Source: Prauserella shujinwangii (GTDB taxonomy: Bacteria; Actinomycetota; Actinomycetes; Mycobacteriales; Pseudonocardiaceae). Taken from it: a stretch of 64,000 bases of DNA. The stretch covers positions 496,001-560,000 of the forward strand of contig NZ_PVNH01000003.1 of assembly GCF_003001955.1 (NCBI RefSeq), in the 5' to 3' direction. This document shows, one piece after another, positions 33,995 to 43,070 of the stretch (its first letter is position 1; each line of letters starts with the position of its first letter). Position numbers and translations under genes: made by a program. The notes beneath the pieces were generated by a model that searched no databases, had not been told where the DNA came from, and saw only the letters and a program-made list of their open reading frames with translations.

Positions 33995-34034
33995 GACTAT
34001 AACCCCATAAGTACCCCCATATGGGGTTATAGTC
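33995..34034. promoter_or_regulatory. Promoter embedded in a perfect 15-bp inverted repeat, RHH-ClpN gene
   Basis: GACTATAACCCCATA (33995-34009) and TATGGGGTTATAGTC (34020-34034) are perfect complements with a 10-bp spacer; a nested CCCCATATGGGG palindrome lies at 34015-34026. On the minus strand TTGACT (34036-34031) and TACTTA (34013-34008) are 17 bp apart, so the promoter lies within the operator. Ribbon-helix-helix autorepression is the natural reading. Confidence 0.7.
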
Positions 34035-34045
34035 AACGTCACCGG

Positions 34046-34537
34046 TCAGCGCTTCTCGACCACGTACTCCGGCGCGCCCGGCTTCCAGATCGTGATGTCG
34101 AGGTGGTCGCCGCTGACCTCGACCGAAGAGGCGCCGGTCAGGTCGACGCCGTAGAAGTGGTCGAACTCCTGGCCGCGCAGGTCGAACCCGGTCTCCTCGA
34201 ACAGCGCCGTCGCGAACCGCCCGTGCAACGCCCTGTCCCGGACGTCCCGGACGGAGCCGAACAGCTTCGCGTCCCCCTCCTTGACCTCGGTGTCGACGGT
34301 CGCCGTGTGCAGACAGAACCGGGGATCGCGCTCCAGATCCCGGAACTTGGTGGTGCCGGGCATGCCGATCAGCCACAGCTCGTCCTCGAAGAACCGAGGT
34401 TCCAAGGGGCTGATCCGCGGCGAGCCGTCCCGGCGCACGGTGGCGAGCAGGCAGAGGTTGTTCGCCGCGGCGTGGCGGCGGGTGAAGATCCCGGCGATCC
34501 GGGGTGCGGCGGTGCTGAACTCGTTCCACGTCGTCAT
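34046..34537 (-). CDS. Pyridoxamine 5'-phosphate oxidase family (PPOX/F420-type) protein
   Basis: A 163-residue split-barrel flavin or F420 protein. Typical segments are LCLLATVRRDGSPRISPLEP near residue 28 and ELWLIGMPGTTKFRDLERDPRFCLHT near 53. Members bind FMN, F420 or haem, and the cofactor cannot be assigned here. It lies upstream of the RHH-ClpN gene on the same strand, but the strong internal promoter at 33995-34034 suggests separate control. Confidence 0.88.
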   Translation of the reverse strand: MTTWNEFSTAAPRIAGIFTRRHAAANNLCLLATVRRDGSPRISPLEPRFFEDELWLIGMPGTTKFRDLERDPRFCLHTATVDTEVKEGDAKLFGSVRDVRDRALHGRFATALFEETGFDLRGQEFDHFYGVDLTGASSVEVSGDHLDITIWKPGAPEYVVEKR

Positions 34538-34620
34538 GGCACGCGACGCTAACCCGGAACGCTGTCAGAACCTGTCATCGTTTCGGTGCACCCGCGGGCC
34601 GGGATGCGGGCCGGGGAGGC

Positions 34621-35292
34621 TCAGACGCTGCGCAGCACCGAGACGACGATGCCCAGCACGACGGCGTCGTCGCCGTCGATGACGTCGTAGTCGGGGTTGC
34701 GCGGCTCCAGGTACACGTGGCCACCCCGGCGGCGGTACACCTTGACGGTCGCCTCGTCGTCGATCATCGCGGCGACGATCTGCCCCGAGTGCGCCTCGGG
34801 CTGCTGGCGCACCACCACGATGTCGCCGTCGCAGATCGCCGCGTCGATCATCGAGTCGCCGCGCACCCGCAGCCCGAACACCCGGCCCCGCCCGGCGAGC
34901 TCGCGGGGGAGGGTGAGCACGTCGTCGGCGTGCTCCTCGGCGGTGATGGGGGTGCCCGCCGCGATGTCGCCGACCACGGGCACGCTCACCGCGTCACCGG
35001 TCCGCTCCCCTCGGGAGGGCTCCCGCAGGAACAGGCGCACGTCGATCGGCCGGGACATCGTGTCGCTGCGGCGCAGGAAGCCTCGCTCCTCCAGGCTCGC
35101 CAGGTGCTTGGACACCGACGAGGTGGACCGCAGCCCGACGGCATCGGCGATCTGCCGGGTGCTGGGCGAGTAGCCGTACCGGACCACCCAGTCCCGGATC
35201 GTGGCCAGGATCCGTTGCTGCCGCGGCGGCAACAGGGAGGTGTCCAGGTGCTCGAACCCGTCGAGGTCGTCGTAGGCGGTCATCGGCGTCAT
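34621..35292 (-). CDS. lexA: LexA-like self-cleaving repressor
   Basis: A 223-residue LexA/S24 protein. The winged helix (about 22-85) reads YSPSTRQIADAVGLRSTSSVSKHL. The Ala-Gly cleavage bond is present in DIAAGTPI, with the catalytic Ser in RGDSMIDAAICDGD and Lys in DEATVKVYRR, so RecA-stimulated autocleavage should work. The helix-turn-helix departs from the usual actinobacterial LexA text (GYPPSVREIGEAVGL type) and I find no TCGAAC-N4-GTTCGA box upstream, so this may be a second, specialised LexA paralogue rather than the SOS master. Confidence 0.82.
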   Translation of the reverse strand: MTPMTAYDDLDGFEHLDTSLLPPRQQRILATIRDWVVRYGYSPSTRQIADAVGLRSTSSVSKHLASLEERGFLRRSDTMSRPIDVRLFLREPSRGERTGDAVSVPVVGDIAAGTPITAEEHADDVLTLPRELAGRGRVFGLRVRGDSMIDAAICDGDIVVVRQQPEAHSGQIVAAMIDDEATVKVYRRRGGHVYLEPRNPDYDVIDGDDAVVLGIVVSVLRSV

Positions 35293-35434
35293 CGTAGATC
35301 AGTCCGAACTGGCCGGACGCGCGCCCGGGGGCGAGTTCGGTGCGGCAGAATTTTCCCGGCGTGCGGTGTCGATCGAGGCGGTTCCCGTTCGACGCACAGA
35401 TGAGAGCACGTCGAAGCCAACCAAGGAGCACTCC

Positions 35435-36010
35435 ATGCGCACCCTGATCACCACCGCCTTCGTCTCGCTCGACGGTGTCGTCGAGGCACCCGGCGGAGAG
35501 CCGGGCTACCGCAACTCGGGCTGGACCTTCAACGGCATCGAGTTCGACGAGGCGGTCTACGAGATCAAGGGCCGTGAGCAGGACGAGGCCACGGCCATGC
35601 TGCTGGGCCGGGTCAGCTACGAGGCGTTCGCGCCGGTGTGGCCGGACATGACCGAGGAGTTCCCCGGCTACAACGCGATGCCGAAGTACGTCGTGTCCAC
35701 CACCCTGCGGGAGCAGGACCTGGTGTCCAACTGGGGCGAGATCAGCATCCTCCGTTCGCTGGACGACGTCGCCGCGCTCAAGGAGACCGAGGGCGGGCCG
35801 ATCATCGTCCACGGCAGTGCCACGCTGAACCGCAACCTGTCCGACGCCGGCCTGATCGACCGCTACCACCTGCTGGTCTTCCCCGTCCTGCTCGGCGCGG
35901 GCAAGCGGCTGTTCAGCGACACTGACAAGGACAAGCAGAGCCTCGCGCTCGTCGAGAGCGAGTCCTACGGCAACGGCATCCAGAAGCTCGTCTACGACGT
36001 CCGCCGCTGA
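35435..36010 (+). CDS. Dihydrofolate-reductase-fold (RibD C-terminal) family protein
   Basis: A 191-residue protein of the DHFR/RibD-C family. The start is MRTLITTAFVSLDGVVEAPGG-like, with TAMLLGRVSYEAF as the NADPH-loop region and GGPIIVHGSATLNRNL later. These stand-alone proteins are common in actinomycetes and their reductase substrates are mostly unknown. AAGGAG precedes the ATG at 35435. It is divergent from the LexA-like gene across about 140 bp, in which no clear operator is seen. Confidence 0.88.
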   Translation: MRTLITTAFVSLDGVVEAPGGEPGYRNSGWTFNGIEFDEAVYEIKGREQDEATAMLLGRVSYEAFAPVWPDMTEEFPGYNAMPKYVVSTTLREQDLVSNWGEISILRSLDDVAALKETEGGPIIVHGSATLNRNLSDAGLIDRYHLLVFPVLLGAGKRLFSDTDKDKQSLALVESESYGNGIQKLVYDVRR

Positions 36011-36067
36011 GGGGAGTCCGGGGGCCGGCCGCGCCCGGCGGCCGGCCCCCGGACCCGCACCCGCGGC

Positions 36068-37519
<1,452 letters not shown>

Positions 37520-37590
37520 TCAGCGGGCCCGATTTCCCGCGTGCGTTTCCGCGGGTCCCGGGTCCGGCGGGAGATTCTGCGGCATGGACC

Positions 37591-37609
37591 GGGTCTTGCC
37601 GCAAGCCCC
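37591..37609 (-). promoter_or_regulatory. Rifamycin-associated element (RAE)
   Basis: On the rox strand the sequence is GGGGCTTGCGGCAAGACCC, the 19-bp inverted repeat known upstream of rifamycin-resistance genes (rox, rph, arr, helR) in actinomycetes. It is 95 bp before the rox ATG. Known role: rifamycin-dependent induction of the downstream gene. Confidence 0.88.
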
Positions 37610-37617
37610 CCAGTGCG

Positions 37618-37981
37618 CTATAAGTTGAAGGTGGCGGGGGAATTCTGCGTGCTGTCGCGTCCGGTGCGGACGGACAAGCTCCTCTCGGCATGACGCGTTC
37701 GGTCCACCGTGGACACCGGGACAAGCCTGGCGTGCTGGTTACCGCGCGGGCGCTTCCCCGGCGGCGGACGCCGCACCGTGCCAGGACCGCCTGAGCCCGT
37801 GGCCGAAGCTGCTCGCCACCGACGATCACCGGCGCGTCGACCAGGCCTTCGTTCTTCGCCGAGTTGCTGGTCGTCCCCGCGGTGCCGTAGATCAGGCAGG
37901 TGCGACGTGGTGTGCCGGTGCTGCGCCCGGTGGTGGCGAGCACGAGTGTGCACGCCGTGCGATTGGTGAGGCCGGTGTTGG
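37618..37981 (-). pseudogene. Possible remnant of a deazaflavin-dependent nitroreductase gene
   Basis: The rest of the 486-bp gap upstream of rox contains no intact gene. On the minus strand one frame reads LATTGRSTGTPRRTCLIYGTAG, reminiscent of the TTTGR-x-G-x-PRTTPLIYG segment of F420-type nitroreductases, but no start codon, no conserved N-terminus and no matching downstream part is found. It abuts the stop of the VOC gene. A decayed gene is my best guess; chance similarity is possible. Confidence 0.3.
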
Positions 37982-38416
37982 TCAGCGCAGTTTCTCGGCG
38001 AGCCCGAGGATGACGCCTTCGGGACCGCGGACGTAGCAGAGCCGGTAGCTGTCCCCGTACCGCACCAGCTCACCGACGAGTTCGGCGCCGTGGGCGCGCA
38101 GGCGGGCAAGGACGTCCTCGATGTCGTCGACCGCGAACATGATGCGGCCGATGCCCAGGCTGTTCAGCGCCTTCGGTTCCGTGCCGGTGACCGCCGGTGT
38201 GTGGAACTTCGTCAGCTCCACCCGCCCGTGGTCGTCGGGGGTTCGCAGGACGGCGATGTCCGCTCGAACGCCCTCCAGGGCGAGGAGGCGGTCCACCGAC
38301 GGACCCTCGACCACGGTCTTGCCCTCCACCTCCAGGCCCAGTTCGACGAAGAACGCGAGAGCGGCGTCGAGGTCGTCGACGACGATGAGGACGTTGTCCA
38401 TGCGCTGGACTGCCAT
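37982..38416 (-). CDS. VOC (glyoxalase/bleomycin-resistance) family protein
   Basis: A 144-residue vicinal-oxygen-chelate protein with two beta-alpha-beta-beta-beta halves (VLIVVDDLDAALAFFVELGLEV and MFAVDDIEDVLARLRAHGAEL). The classical first-half metal His is not present in the usual place (Asn-Val at MDNVLIVV), so catalysis through a metal is doubtful, and ligand binding is possible. Orphan position between a decayed region and a 399-bp gap. Function not predictable. Confidence 0.85.
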   Translation of the reverse strand: MAVQRMDNVLIVVDDLDAALAFFVELGLEVEGKTVVEGPSVDRLLALEGVRADIAVLRTPDDHGRVELTKFHTPAVTGTEPKALNSLGIGRIMFAVDDIEDVLARLRAHGAELVGELVRYGDSYRLCYVRGPEGVILGLAEKLR

Positions 38417-38815
38417 GACGGGACTCCTTCGTTCGGTGCGGCCACGGTGGCCGCGTTGCTGCCCCTGGGACGGAGCCGGGAAGCCATTCTCGACCTCCCC
38501 GGCCGCGAATCCGGCGACGGAGACGGGCCTGTCGCGGAACGCGGCCAGGTCGGCGCCGGCACGGGAGCCGAGATGGCGACCGGGTCACCGGTGCCGTGGT
38601 GGAGGCCGTCGGGCGGCGCGGCGTCGCCGACCGGGCCAGGTGCCCGACTCCGCGAAGCACCGCCGGTCACGAGCATCGGCCGCATCAGGCGCAGCAGCGA
38701 CACCTGCGCGGCGGGCCCCTTGTGGTCGCGACCTTCGGGTCGCGGTGCTGTGGCCGGTCGCGGCCGTCGGCTGGGCGTCTTGCAAGAACGTTTGCTGGTC
38801 CGGCAAGCTGGGTCC
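38417..38815. other. 399-bp gap without a recognisable gene
   Basis: Frames remain open here because of the GC content, but none has a start, ribosome site or familiar protein text. The last 50 bp contain TTGCAAGAACGTTTGC (38780-38795) followed by CGGCAAG, an imperfect TTGC/GCAA arrangement that may be the operator of the following XRE gene. Confidence 0.5.
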
Positions 38816-39391
38816 GTGGACGATCTGGACCAGGTGCTGGGAGGGGTGGGGCAGCGGCTGCGCGCGCTGCGCCGCCGTCGCGAGGTCACCCTCGCCAAGC
38901 TGGCCGAGGCCACCGGGATCTCGGAGAGCACACTGTCCCGGCTGGAAAGCGGCGAGCGGCAACCGACCCTCAAGCTGCTGCTGCCCCTGGCGCGGGCACA
39001 CGGGGTGCCCCTGGACGAACTCGTCGGCGCCCCGCCCACCGGCGATCCCCGCGTGCACATCCGCCCGGTCCGCCGCCATGGCATGACCTTCATGCCGCTG
39101 AGCCGCCGCCCCGGCGGTGCGCACGCGTTCAAGCTGATCATCCCCGGCAGCCTGCACGGCGCCGAACCCGATCCACAGACCCACGAAGGCTACGAATGGC
39201 TCTACGTCCTGGAGGGCCGGCTCCGGCTCGTGCTCGGCGACCAGGACCTCGTGCTGACCCCCGGTGAGGCCGCGGAGTTCGACACCCACGTTCCACACTG
39301 GCTGGGAACCGCCGCGGATGCGGCCGTGGAACTGCTGATCCTCTTCGGACCCCAGGGTGAACGTACTCACCTCCGTGCCCGGACCCGATGA
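38816..39391 (+). CDS. XRE-HTH / cupin transcriptional regulator
   Basis: A 191-residue regulator: XRE helix-turn-helix (about 8-65, VTLAKLAEATGISESTLSRL) and a C-terminal cupin_2 sensor (about 100-185, HEGYEWLYVLEGRLRLVLGD and VPHWLGTAA). This architecture often controls amino-acid or polyamine metabolism, with the ligand bound in the cupin. The GTG start at 38816 has no ribosome site. The upstream TTGC/GCAA motif may be its binding site; no obvious target gene adjoins. Confidence 0.88.
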   Translation: MDDLDQVLGGVGQRLRALRRRREVTLAKLAEATGISESTLSRLESGERQPTLKLLLPLARAHGVPLDELVGAPPTGDPRVHIRPVRRHGMTFMPLSRRPGGAHAFKLIIPGSLHGAEPDPQTHEGYEWLYVLEGRLRLVLGDQDLVLTPGEAAEFDTHVPHWLGTAADAAVELLILFGPQGERTHLRARTR

Positions 39392-39434
39392 CGACGACAC
39401 TCGTCCGCTGAGGACAGAACTCGGCCACTGCCGG

Positions 39435-40169
39435 TCAGGGACGGTCCACGTCGGGTCGACGACGTGCGCACCCGGGCTCATGCCTGCTTGGTCGGTCGGC
39501 GCGTTCGGTGTCATCGGCGGGTGCCACGTGCCCGATGACGCCCGTCGCCGGAGGATCGAGGTCGAGCATCTCGGTTCGGATGCGCTCGAAGCCGGCCTCG
39601 GCAAGCTGGTCTGCCAGCTCGTGGGCGGCTGCCGCCGACGTGGCCGCGGTGGCACCGGGACAGCGGGGCTGGGACACCACAGCGATGCGGCCGCCGGGCC
39701 GCAACAGCCGGGCGAGTTCGCGCAGCCGAGCCGTCGGGTCGCGCCACATGCCGACCGTGTTGACCGCCAGCGCGGCGTCGAACGGCCCGTCGCTGATCGA
39801 CAGGCTCTCGACCGGCGTGTGCACCAGACGTACCCGGCCGGCCCTTGTGGCGAGCCGGTTGCGGCGGCGGGCCTGGCGGATCATGACCCGCGAGTGGTCG
39901 ACGCCGACGACCAAGCCGCGGGGCGCTCGGGTGGCGAGAGCGGCGAGGGCCACGCCCGGACCGCAGCCGAGCTCGATGACGCGGTCGGTTGGCTGGACGT
40001 CGAGTAGCCGCACCGCCCAGTGGTTGCGCGCCACGTTCGACGAGCGCCGGCCCATGATCCAGCCGGCGAGATGCCCGACGGCTCCGGTCGGCTGGTGGAA
40101 CTGTGCCAGCCCGCCGCGGGGGCCCCACCACTGCAGGATGCGGCCGAGCACCCTCTCCTTGATCTTCAT
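39435..40169 (-). CDS. Class I SAM methyltransferase paired with MerR regulator
   Basis: A 244-residue methyltransferase. Motif I is VIELGCGPGVALAALA near residue 64, then GVDHSRVMIRQARRRN, DAALAVNTVGMW and LARLLRPGGRIAVVS. The C-terminal 30 residues are Arg- and Pro-rich and probably unstructured. ATG at 40169 is chosen over an upstream TTG because it starts the basic helix MKIKERVLGRILQWWGP. It is divergent from a MerR gene across a 20-bp palindrome, a recurrent actinobacterial pair. Substrate unknown. Confidence 0.87.
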   Translation of the reverse strand: MKIKERVLGRILQWWGPRGGLAQFHQPTGAVGHLAGWIMGRRSSNVARNHWAVRLLDVQPTDRVIELGCGPGVALAALATRAPRGLVVGVDHSRVMIRQARRRNRLATRAGRVRLVHTPVESLSISDGPFDAALAVNTVGMWRDPTARLRELARLLRPGGRIAVVSQPRCPGATAATSAAAAHELADQLAEAGFERIRTEMLDLDPPATGVIGHVAPADDTERADRPSRHEPGCARRRPDVDRP

Positions 40170-40183
40170 GAGGCGAGCCAAGC

Positions 40184-40203
40184 ACTTCAAGTACACTTGA
40201 AGT
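40184..40203. promoter_or_regulatory. MerR operator ACTTCAAGT-AC-ACTTGAAGT
   Basis: A perfect palindrome with 9-bp arms and 2-bp centre, lying between the divergent methyltransferase (ATG 40169) and MerR (ATG 40206) genes, only 2 bp from the MerR start. The size matches the dyads MerR proteins bind between -35 and -10 boxes. Confidence 0.75.
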
Positions 40204-40205
40204 CA

Positions 40206-40664
40206 ATGTCTGCCACCGAGCGCACCGCGGATTCGCCGGCCACGCCGGCGTCGTTGTCCATTGGCGAGCTGTCCGGACGTACCGGCGTGCCGACGAGCGC
40301 GCTGCGTTACTACGACGAACTCGGCTTGGTGCGGCCGGTGGCGCGGGCGGCGGGACGACGGCGCTATGCCGCGTCGGCAGTCCGGGACGTCACCTTGATC
40401 CTTTTCTTCCGCGAGATCGGATTCTCGCTGGCGGAGATCGGGCGCTTCCTCGCGGGCGAGCGGCAGGGCCGGCGGGAGATGATCGACCACAAGCTGGCCG
40501 AGCTGGCCGAGCGGCAACGCCGCATCGAGGTGGCCCGCACCGCACTCGAGCACGGTCGGCGATGTCCGGCCGGTGATCCGGTGGAGTGCTCCCGGTTCTG
40601 GTCCATCATCGAAGGGCGACAGCGTGGCCTCTCCCCGGAGGAAAGCCACGCGCGAGTGCACTGA
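40206..40664 (+). CDS. MerR family transcriptional regulator
   Basis: A 152-residue MerR protein: winged helix SLSIGELSGRTGVPTSALRYYDELGLV (about 18-44), RRRYAASAVRDV, then the dimerisation coiled coil. Near the C-terminus two Cys occur in RRCPAGDPVECSRFW, spaced by eight residues, which could sense a metal, a thiol or redox state; SoxR-type four-Cys clusters are absent. It very likely controls the divergent methyltransferase from the palindrome at 40184-40203. Confidence 0.92.
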   Translation: MSATERTADSPATPASLSIGELSGRTGVPTSALRYYDELGLVRPVARAAGRRRYAASAVRDVTLILFFREIGFSLAEIGRFLAGERQGRREMIDHKLAELAERQRRIEVARTALEHGRRCPAGDPVECSRFWSIIEGRQRGLSPEESHARVH

Positions 40665-40735
40665 CCGGCCCGTCGCCGATCCGGGAACGGCACAGCATCG
40701 CACCGTTGCCCCTGTCGCGTCCGATGCGACGACGG

Positions 40736-41923
40736 TCAGCCGGCCGGCCGCCCGGCACCGGCGTAGTTGTCGCCGGGGGAGCGGTAGTTGTGCACCTGCA
40801 CGGCCTGCCCGAAGGTCGGCGCGTCCACCATCTGCTGGTTGCCGATGTAGATGCCCACGTGGTGGATCTTGGTGGCGGGGTCGCCGTAGAAGATCAGGTC
40901 ACCGAGCCGGGGTTGCTCACCGGCGGGCACGAGCGGGACGCTGTTGTACTGCCAGTGCGCCGTGCGCAGCAGTTCGACGCCCGCGCTGGCGTACGCGGCC
41001 GTCGTCAGGCCCGAGCAGTCGAAGCCCACGTCGCCCCGTTCCCGGCCGTTGCCGCCCCACTCGTAGGGCAGGCCGATCTTCGAGATGGCGAAGCTGACGG
41101 CCTGCAGGGCGGCCCGGTTCGGGGGCTCGCCCTCCTTGCCCACGGTGCCGTAGACGTTGGCGTAGGCGAGCACCCGGTGCAGGAACAGCGGCGCGTCGTG
41201 CAGCGCCGACACCGCGGCCAGCCAGTCTTCGCCCCGCCCGATGTCCCTGCCGCCGGCGCACAGCGCCCGGCCCGCGGTCAGCGCCGCGTCGTCGAGATCC
41301 TGGATGTCGGGTGCGGCACCGGAGGCGCTGACCCGCCACCGCTGCCACACGGCCGGGGCGAGCTGCATCGGCCCGGCCGCGCCCGGCTGGGAGATCACCC
41401 GGCCCGCGAAGTCCCGCAGCTCGACCGTGCCGATCGGGCGGGACACCGTGCCGTCGGCGGTGACCTTGCCGCCGCCGTGGCGGCCGTGGTTGGTGGTGGT
41501 CTTGCCGACCCCGGCCAGGGTCACCCACGACAGGTTGCAGCCCGGTTGTTCCTCGCCGAGCCGGACGGTGGCGGCCGCGTAGGCGTGCATGGCGCGGCGG
41601 GGGATGTCGAGCCAGCCGGCGACGTCGTCGACCCAGGCCTGGAAGCGGGGGCCCTTCTCCTCCGGCACCGGAGTCTCGCGCGGCACGGCGGGGGCCGTGG
41701 TGGTCTCCGAGGCGGGCGCCGGCGCCGCCGTGGTCGTGCCGGGCGCCGACCCGCCCGTGGCCGCCGCCGGGTTCACCCGCTGGTCGGCGGGCGCGAGCCG
41801 CAGTGTCACGACGAGCCCGCCCGCGGCGAGCAGCGCCGCGACGAGCGCGACGATCAGCGCGCGGCGGCGTGGCCGTACGTGGTCCCCGGCTTCGGCGGCG
41901 GGTGGCTCGTCCCCCACGGTCAT
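40736..41923 (-). CDS. Membrane-anchored lytic transglycosylase-like / NlpC-P60 cell-wall hydrolase
   Basis: A 395-residue envelope protein. A transmembrane anchor (about 23-45) is followed by a Thr/Pro/Ala-rich spacer, a lytic-transglycosylase-like domain (GAAGPMQLAPAVWQRW) and a C-terminal NlpC/P60 peptidase with catalytic Cys in FDCSGLTTAAY and His in IHHVGIYIG. It should cut peptidoglycan outside the membrane. ATG at 41923 is preferred because TATCCT lies 6 nt upstream. It ends near the MerR gene and follows the nucleoside hydrolase. Confidence 0.9.
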   Translation of the reverse strand: MTVGDEPPAAEAGDHVRPRRRALIVALVAALLAAGGLVVTLRLAPADQRVNPAAATGGSAPGTTTAAPAPASETTTAPAVPRETPVPEEKGPRFQAWVDDVAGWLDIPRRAMHAYAAATVRLGEEQPGCNLSWVTLAGVGKTTTNHGRHGGGKVTADGTVSRPIGTVELRDFAGRVISQPGAAGPMQLAPAVWQRWRVSASGAAPDIQDLDDAALTAGRALCAGGRDIGRGEDWLAAVSALHDAPLFLHRVLAYANVYGTVGKEGEPPNRAALQAVSFAISKIGLPYEWGGNGRERGDVGFDCSGLTTAAYASAGVELLRTAHWQYNSVPLVPAGEQPRLGDLIFYGDPATKIHHVGIYIGNQQMVDAPTFGQAVQVHNYRSPGDNYAGAGRPAG

Positions 41924-42006
41924 GTGCACAGGATAGGTACCGCTTGTTCACGTGCTGTGAGGCCGTCCGCCGAACCGGCGCCGGAGCGGGTCGGCGCCGG
42001 TCGCCA

Positions 42007-42052
42007 CTCGTGAGTGAGGAGCGTTGTTCTAACCACGTTCAGCACTCACGAG
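42007..42052. terminator. Palindrome family A, 3' of nucleoside hydrolase
   Basis: Arms CTCGTGAGTG (42007-42016) and CACTCACGAG (42043-42052) with inner GTTGTT/AACCAC pairing. The right arm contains the nucleoside hydrolase stop codon. Probable terminator. Confidence 0.65.
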
Positions 42053-43020
42053 GCGCGGGTGCGTCCGGTGAGCCGGTCGAGCAGGAACGCCCGCAGACCG
42101 TCCAGGTCGGTGTCGACGGCGACGTCGACCGTGCCCGGCGCGTGCTCCCCCTCGGTGTCCGCCCGCAGCTCCGGCCTCCGCCGGTCGACCACGGTGGTGC
42201 CGCGGGCCGGGCCGAGCGAGCACTCCACGTCGACGGGGAACCGCTTCGTGCGCAGGATCCCGGGCCGCACCGCCTCCGCGACGGCGACGGCGTCGTGCAG
42301 CACCACCCCGTTCCAGCCGAGCGCCTTGCGGTAGTGGTCGAGGTAGTCGGGGGTCAGGGCGTCGAGCGCCGCGCCGACCGGGCCGGACGCCGCCAGCGTG
42401 GCCAGCCACTCCGTGTCGACCGCGCAGCGGTAGGTGAGGTCCATCGGCACCAGCACGCACGGCACCTCGCCGCCCGCCAGCACCCGGCGGGCGGCCTCCG
42501 GATCGCTCCAGATGTTGAACTCGGCCGCGGCGGTCGTGTTGCCGTGGTCCATGGCCCCGCCCATCACCACGATCCGGGCGATCCTCTCCCGCAGGCCGGG
42601 GTGGGCGGCCAGCAGCGCCGCGATGTTGGTCAGCGGCCCGATCGGGGCGATCGTGACCGGCTCGTCGGCGGCCTCCAGCAGCCGGGTGAGCAGCGTGACC
42701 GCGTCCGCGCGCTCCAGTTCCCGGCCGGGTTCGGGCAGGGCCGAGGAACGGCCGGAGAGCCCGTCGGCGCCGTGCGCGTAGCGCGCCCGGTGCGGATGCG
42801 GGTAGACGAGCGGGCGTTCCGCGCCCGCGGCCACCGGTACGTCCGCCCGCTTGCACAGGGCGAGCACCCTGCGGGCGTTGCGGGTGGTCGCCGCGAGCGG
42901 CACGTTGCCGTACACCGTGGTGACCCCGAGCAGCTCGACGTCGTCGCTCAGCGCCGCCAGCGCGATCGCGAAGGCGTCGTCGACGCCCGGGTCGGTGTCG
43001 ATGATCAGCTTGGTGGCCAT
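42046..43020 (-). CDS. Inosine-uridine preferring nucleoside hydrolase
   Basis: Cleaves ribonucleosides to base and ribose. The 324-residue enzyme opens with the calcium-binding signature DTDPGVDDAFAIALA (about 8-22) and contains PIGPLTNIAALL and VVMGGAMDHGNTT as expected; the C-terminal Asp ligand is in VVLHDAVAV. CGGAGC precedes the ATG at 43020. The terminal codons lie inside the palindrome arm. Purine or pyrimidine preference is not evident. Confidence 0.93.
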   Translation of the reverse strand: MATKLIIDTDPGVDDAFAIALAALSDDVELLGVTTVYGNVPLAATTRNARRVLALCKRADVPVAAGAERPLVYPHPHRARYAHGADGLSGRSSALPEPGRELERADAVTLLTRLLEAADEPVTIAPIGPLTNIAALLAAHPGLRERIARIVVMGGAMDHGNTTAAAEFNIWSDPEAARRVLAGGEVPCVLVPMDLTYRCAVDTEWLATLAASGPVGAALDALTPDYLDHYRKALGWNGVVLHDAVAVAEAVRPGILRTKRFPVDVECSLGPARGTTVVDRRRPELRADTEGEHAPGTVDVAVDTDLDGLRAFLLDRLTGRTRAS

Positions 43021-43070
43021 GGGTGCTCCGTCTCGTCCGCCGCCCTTCGCCGACAGGTTACGGTGATCGC

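Noticed and set aside
35293-35434. SOS box for the LexA-like gene
   Set aside because: GTTCGA and GAACT words occur but not with the required spacing and symmetry.
38417-38815. Open frame fused upstream of the XRE-cupin gene
   Set aside because: No start, ribosome site or homologous text; the XRE domain begins directly at the GTG 38816.
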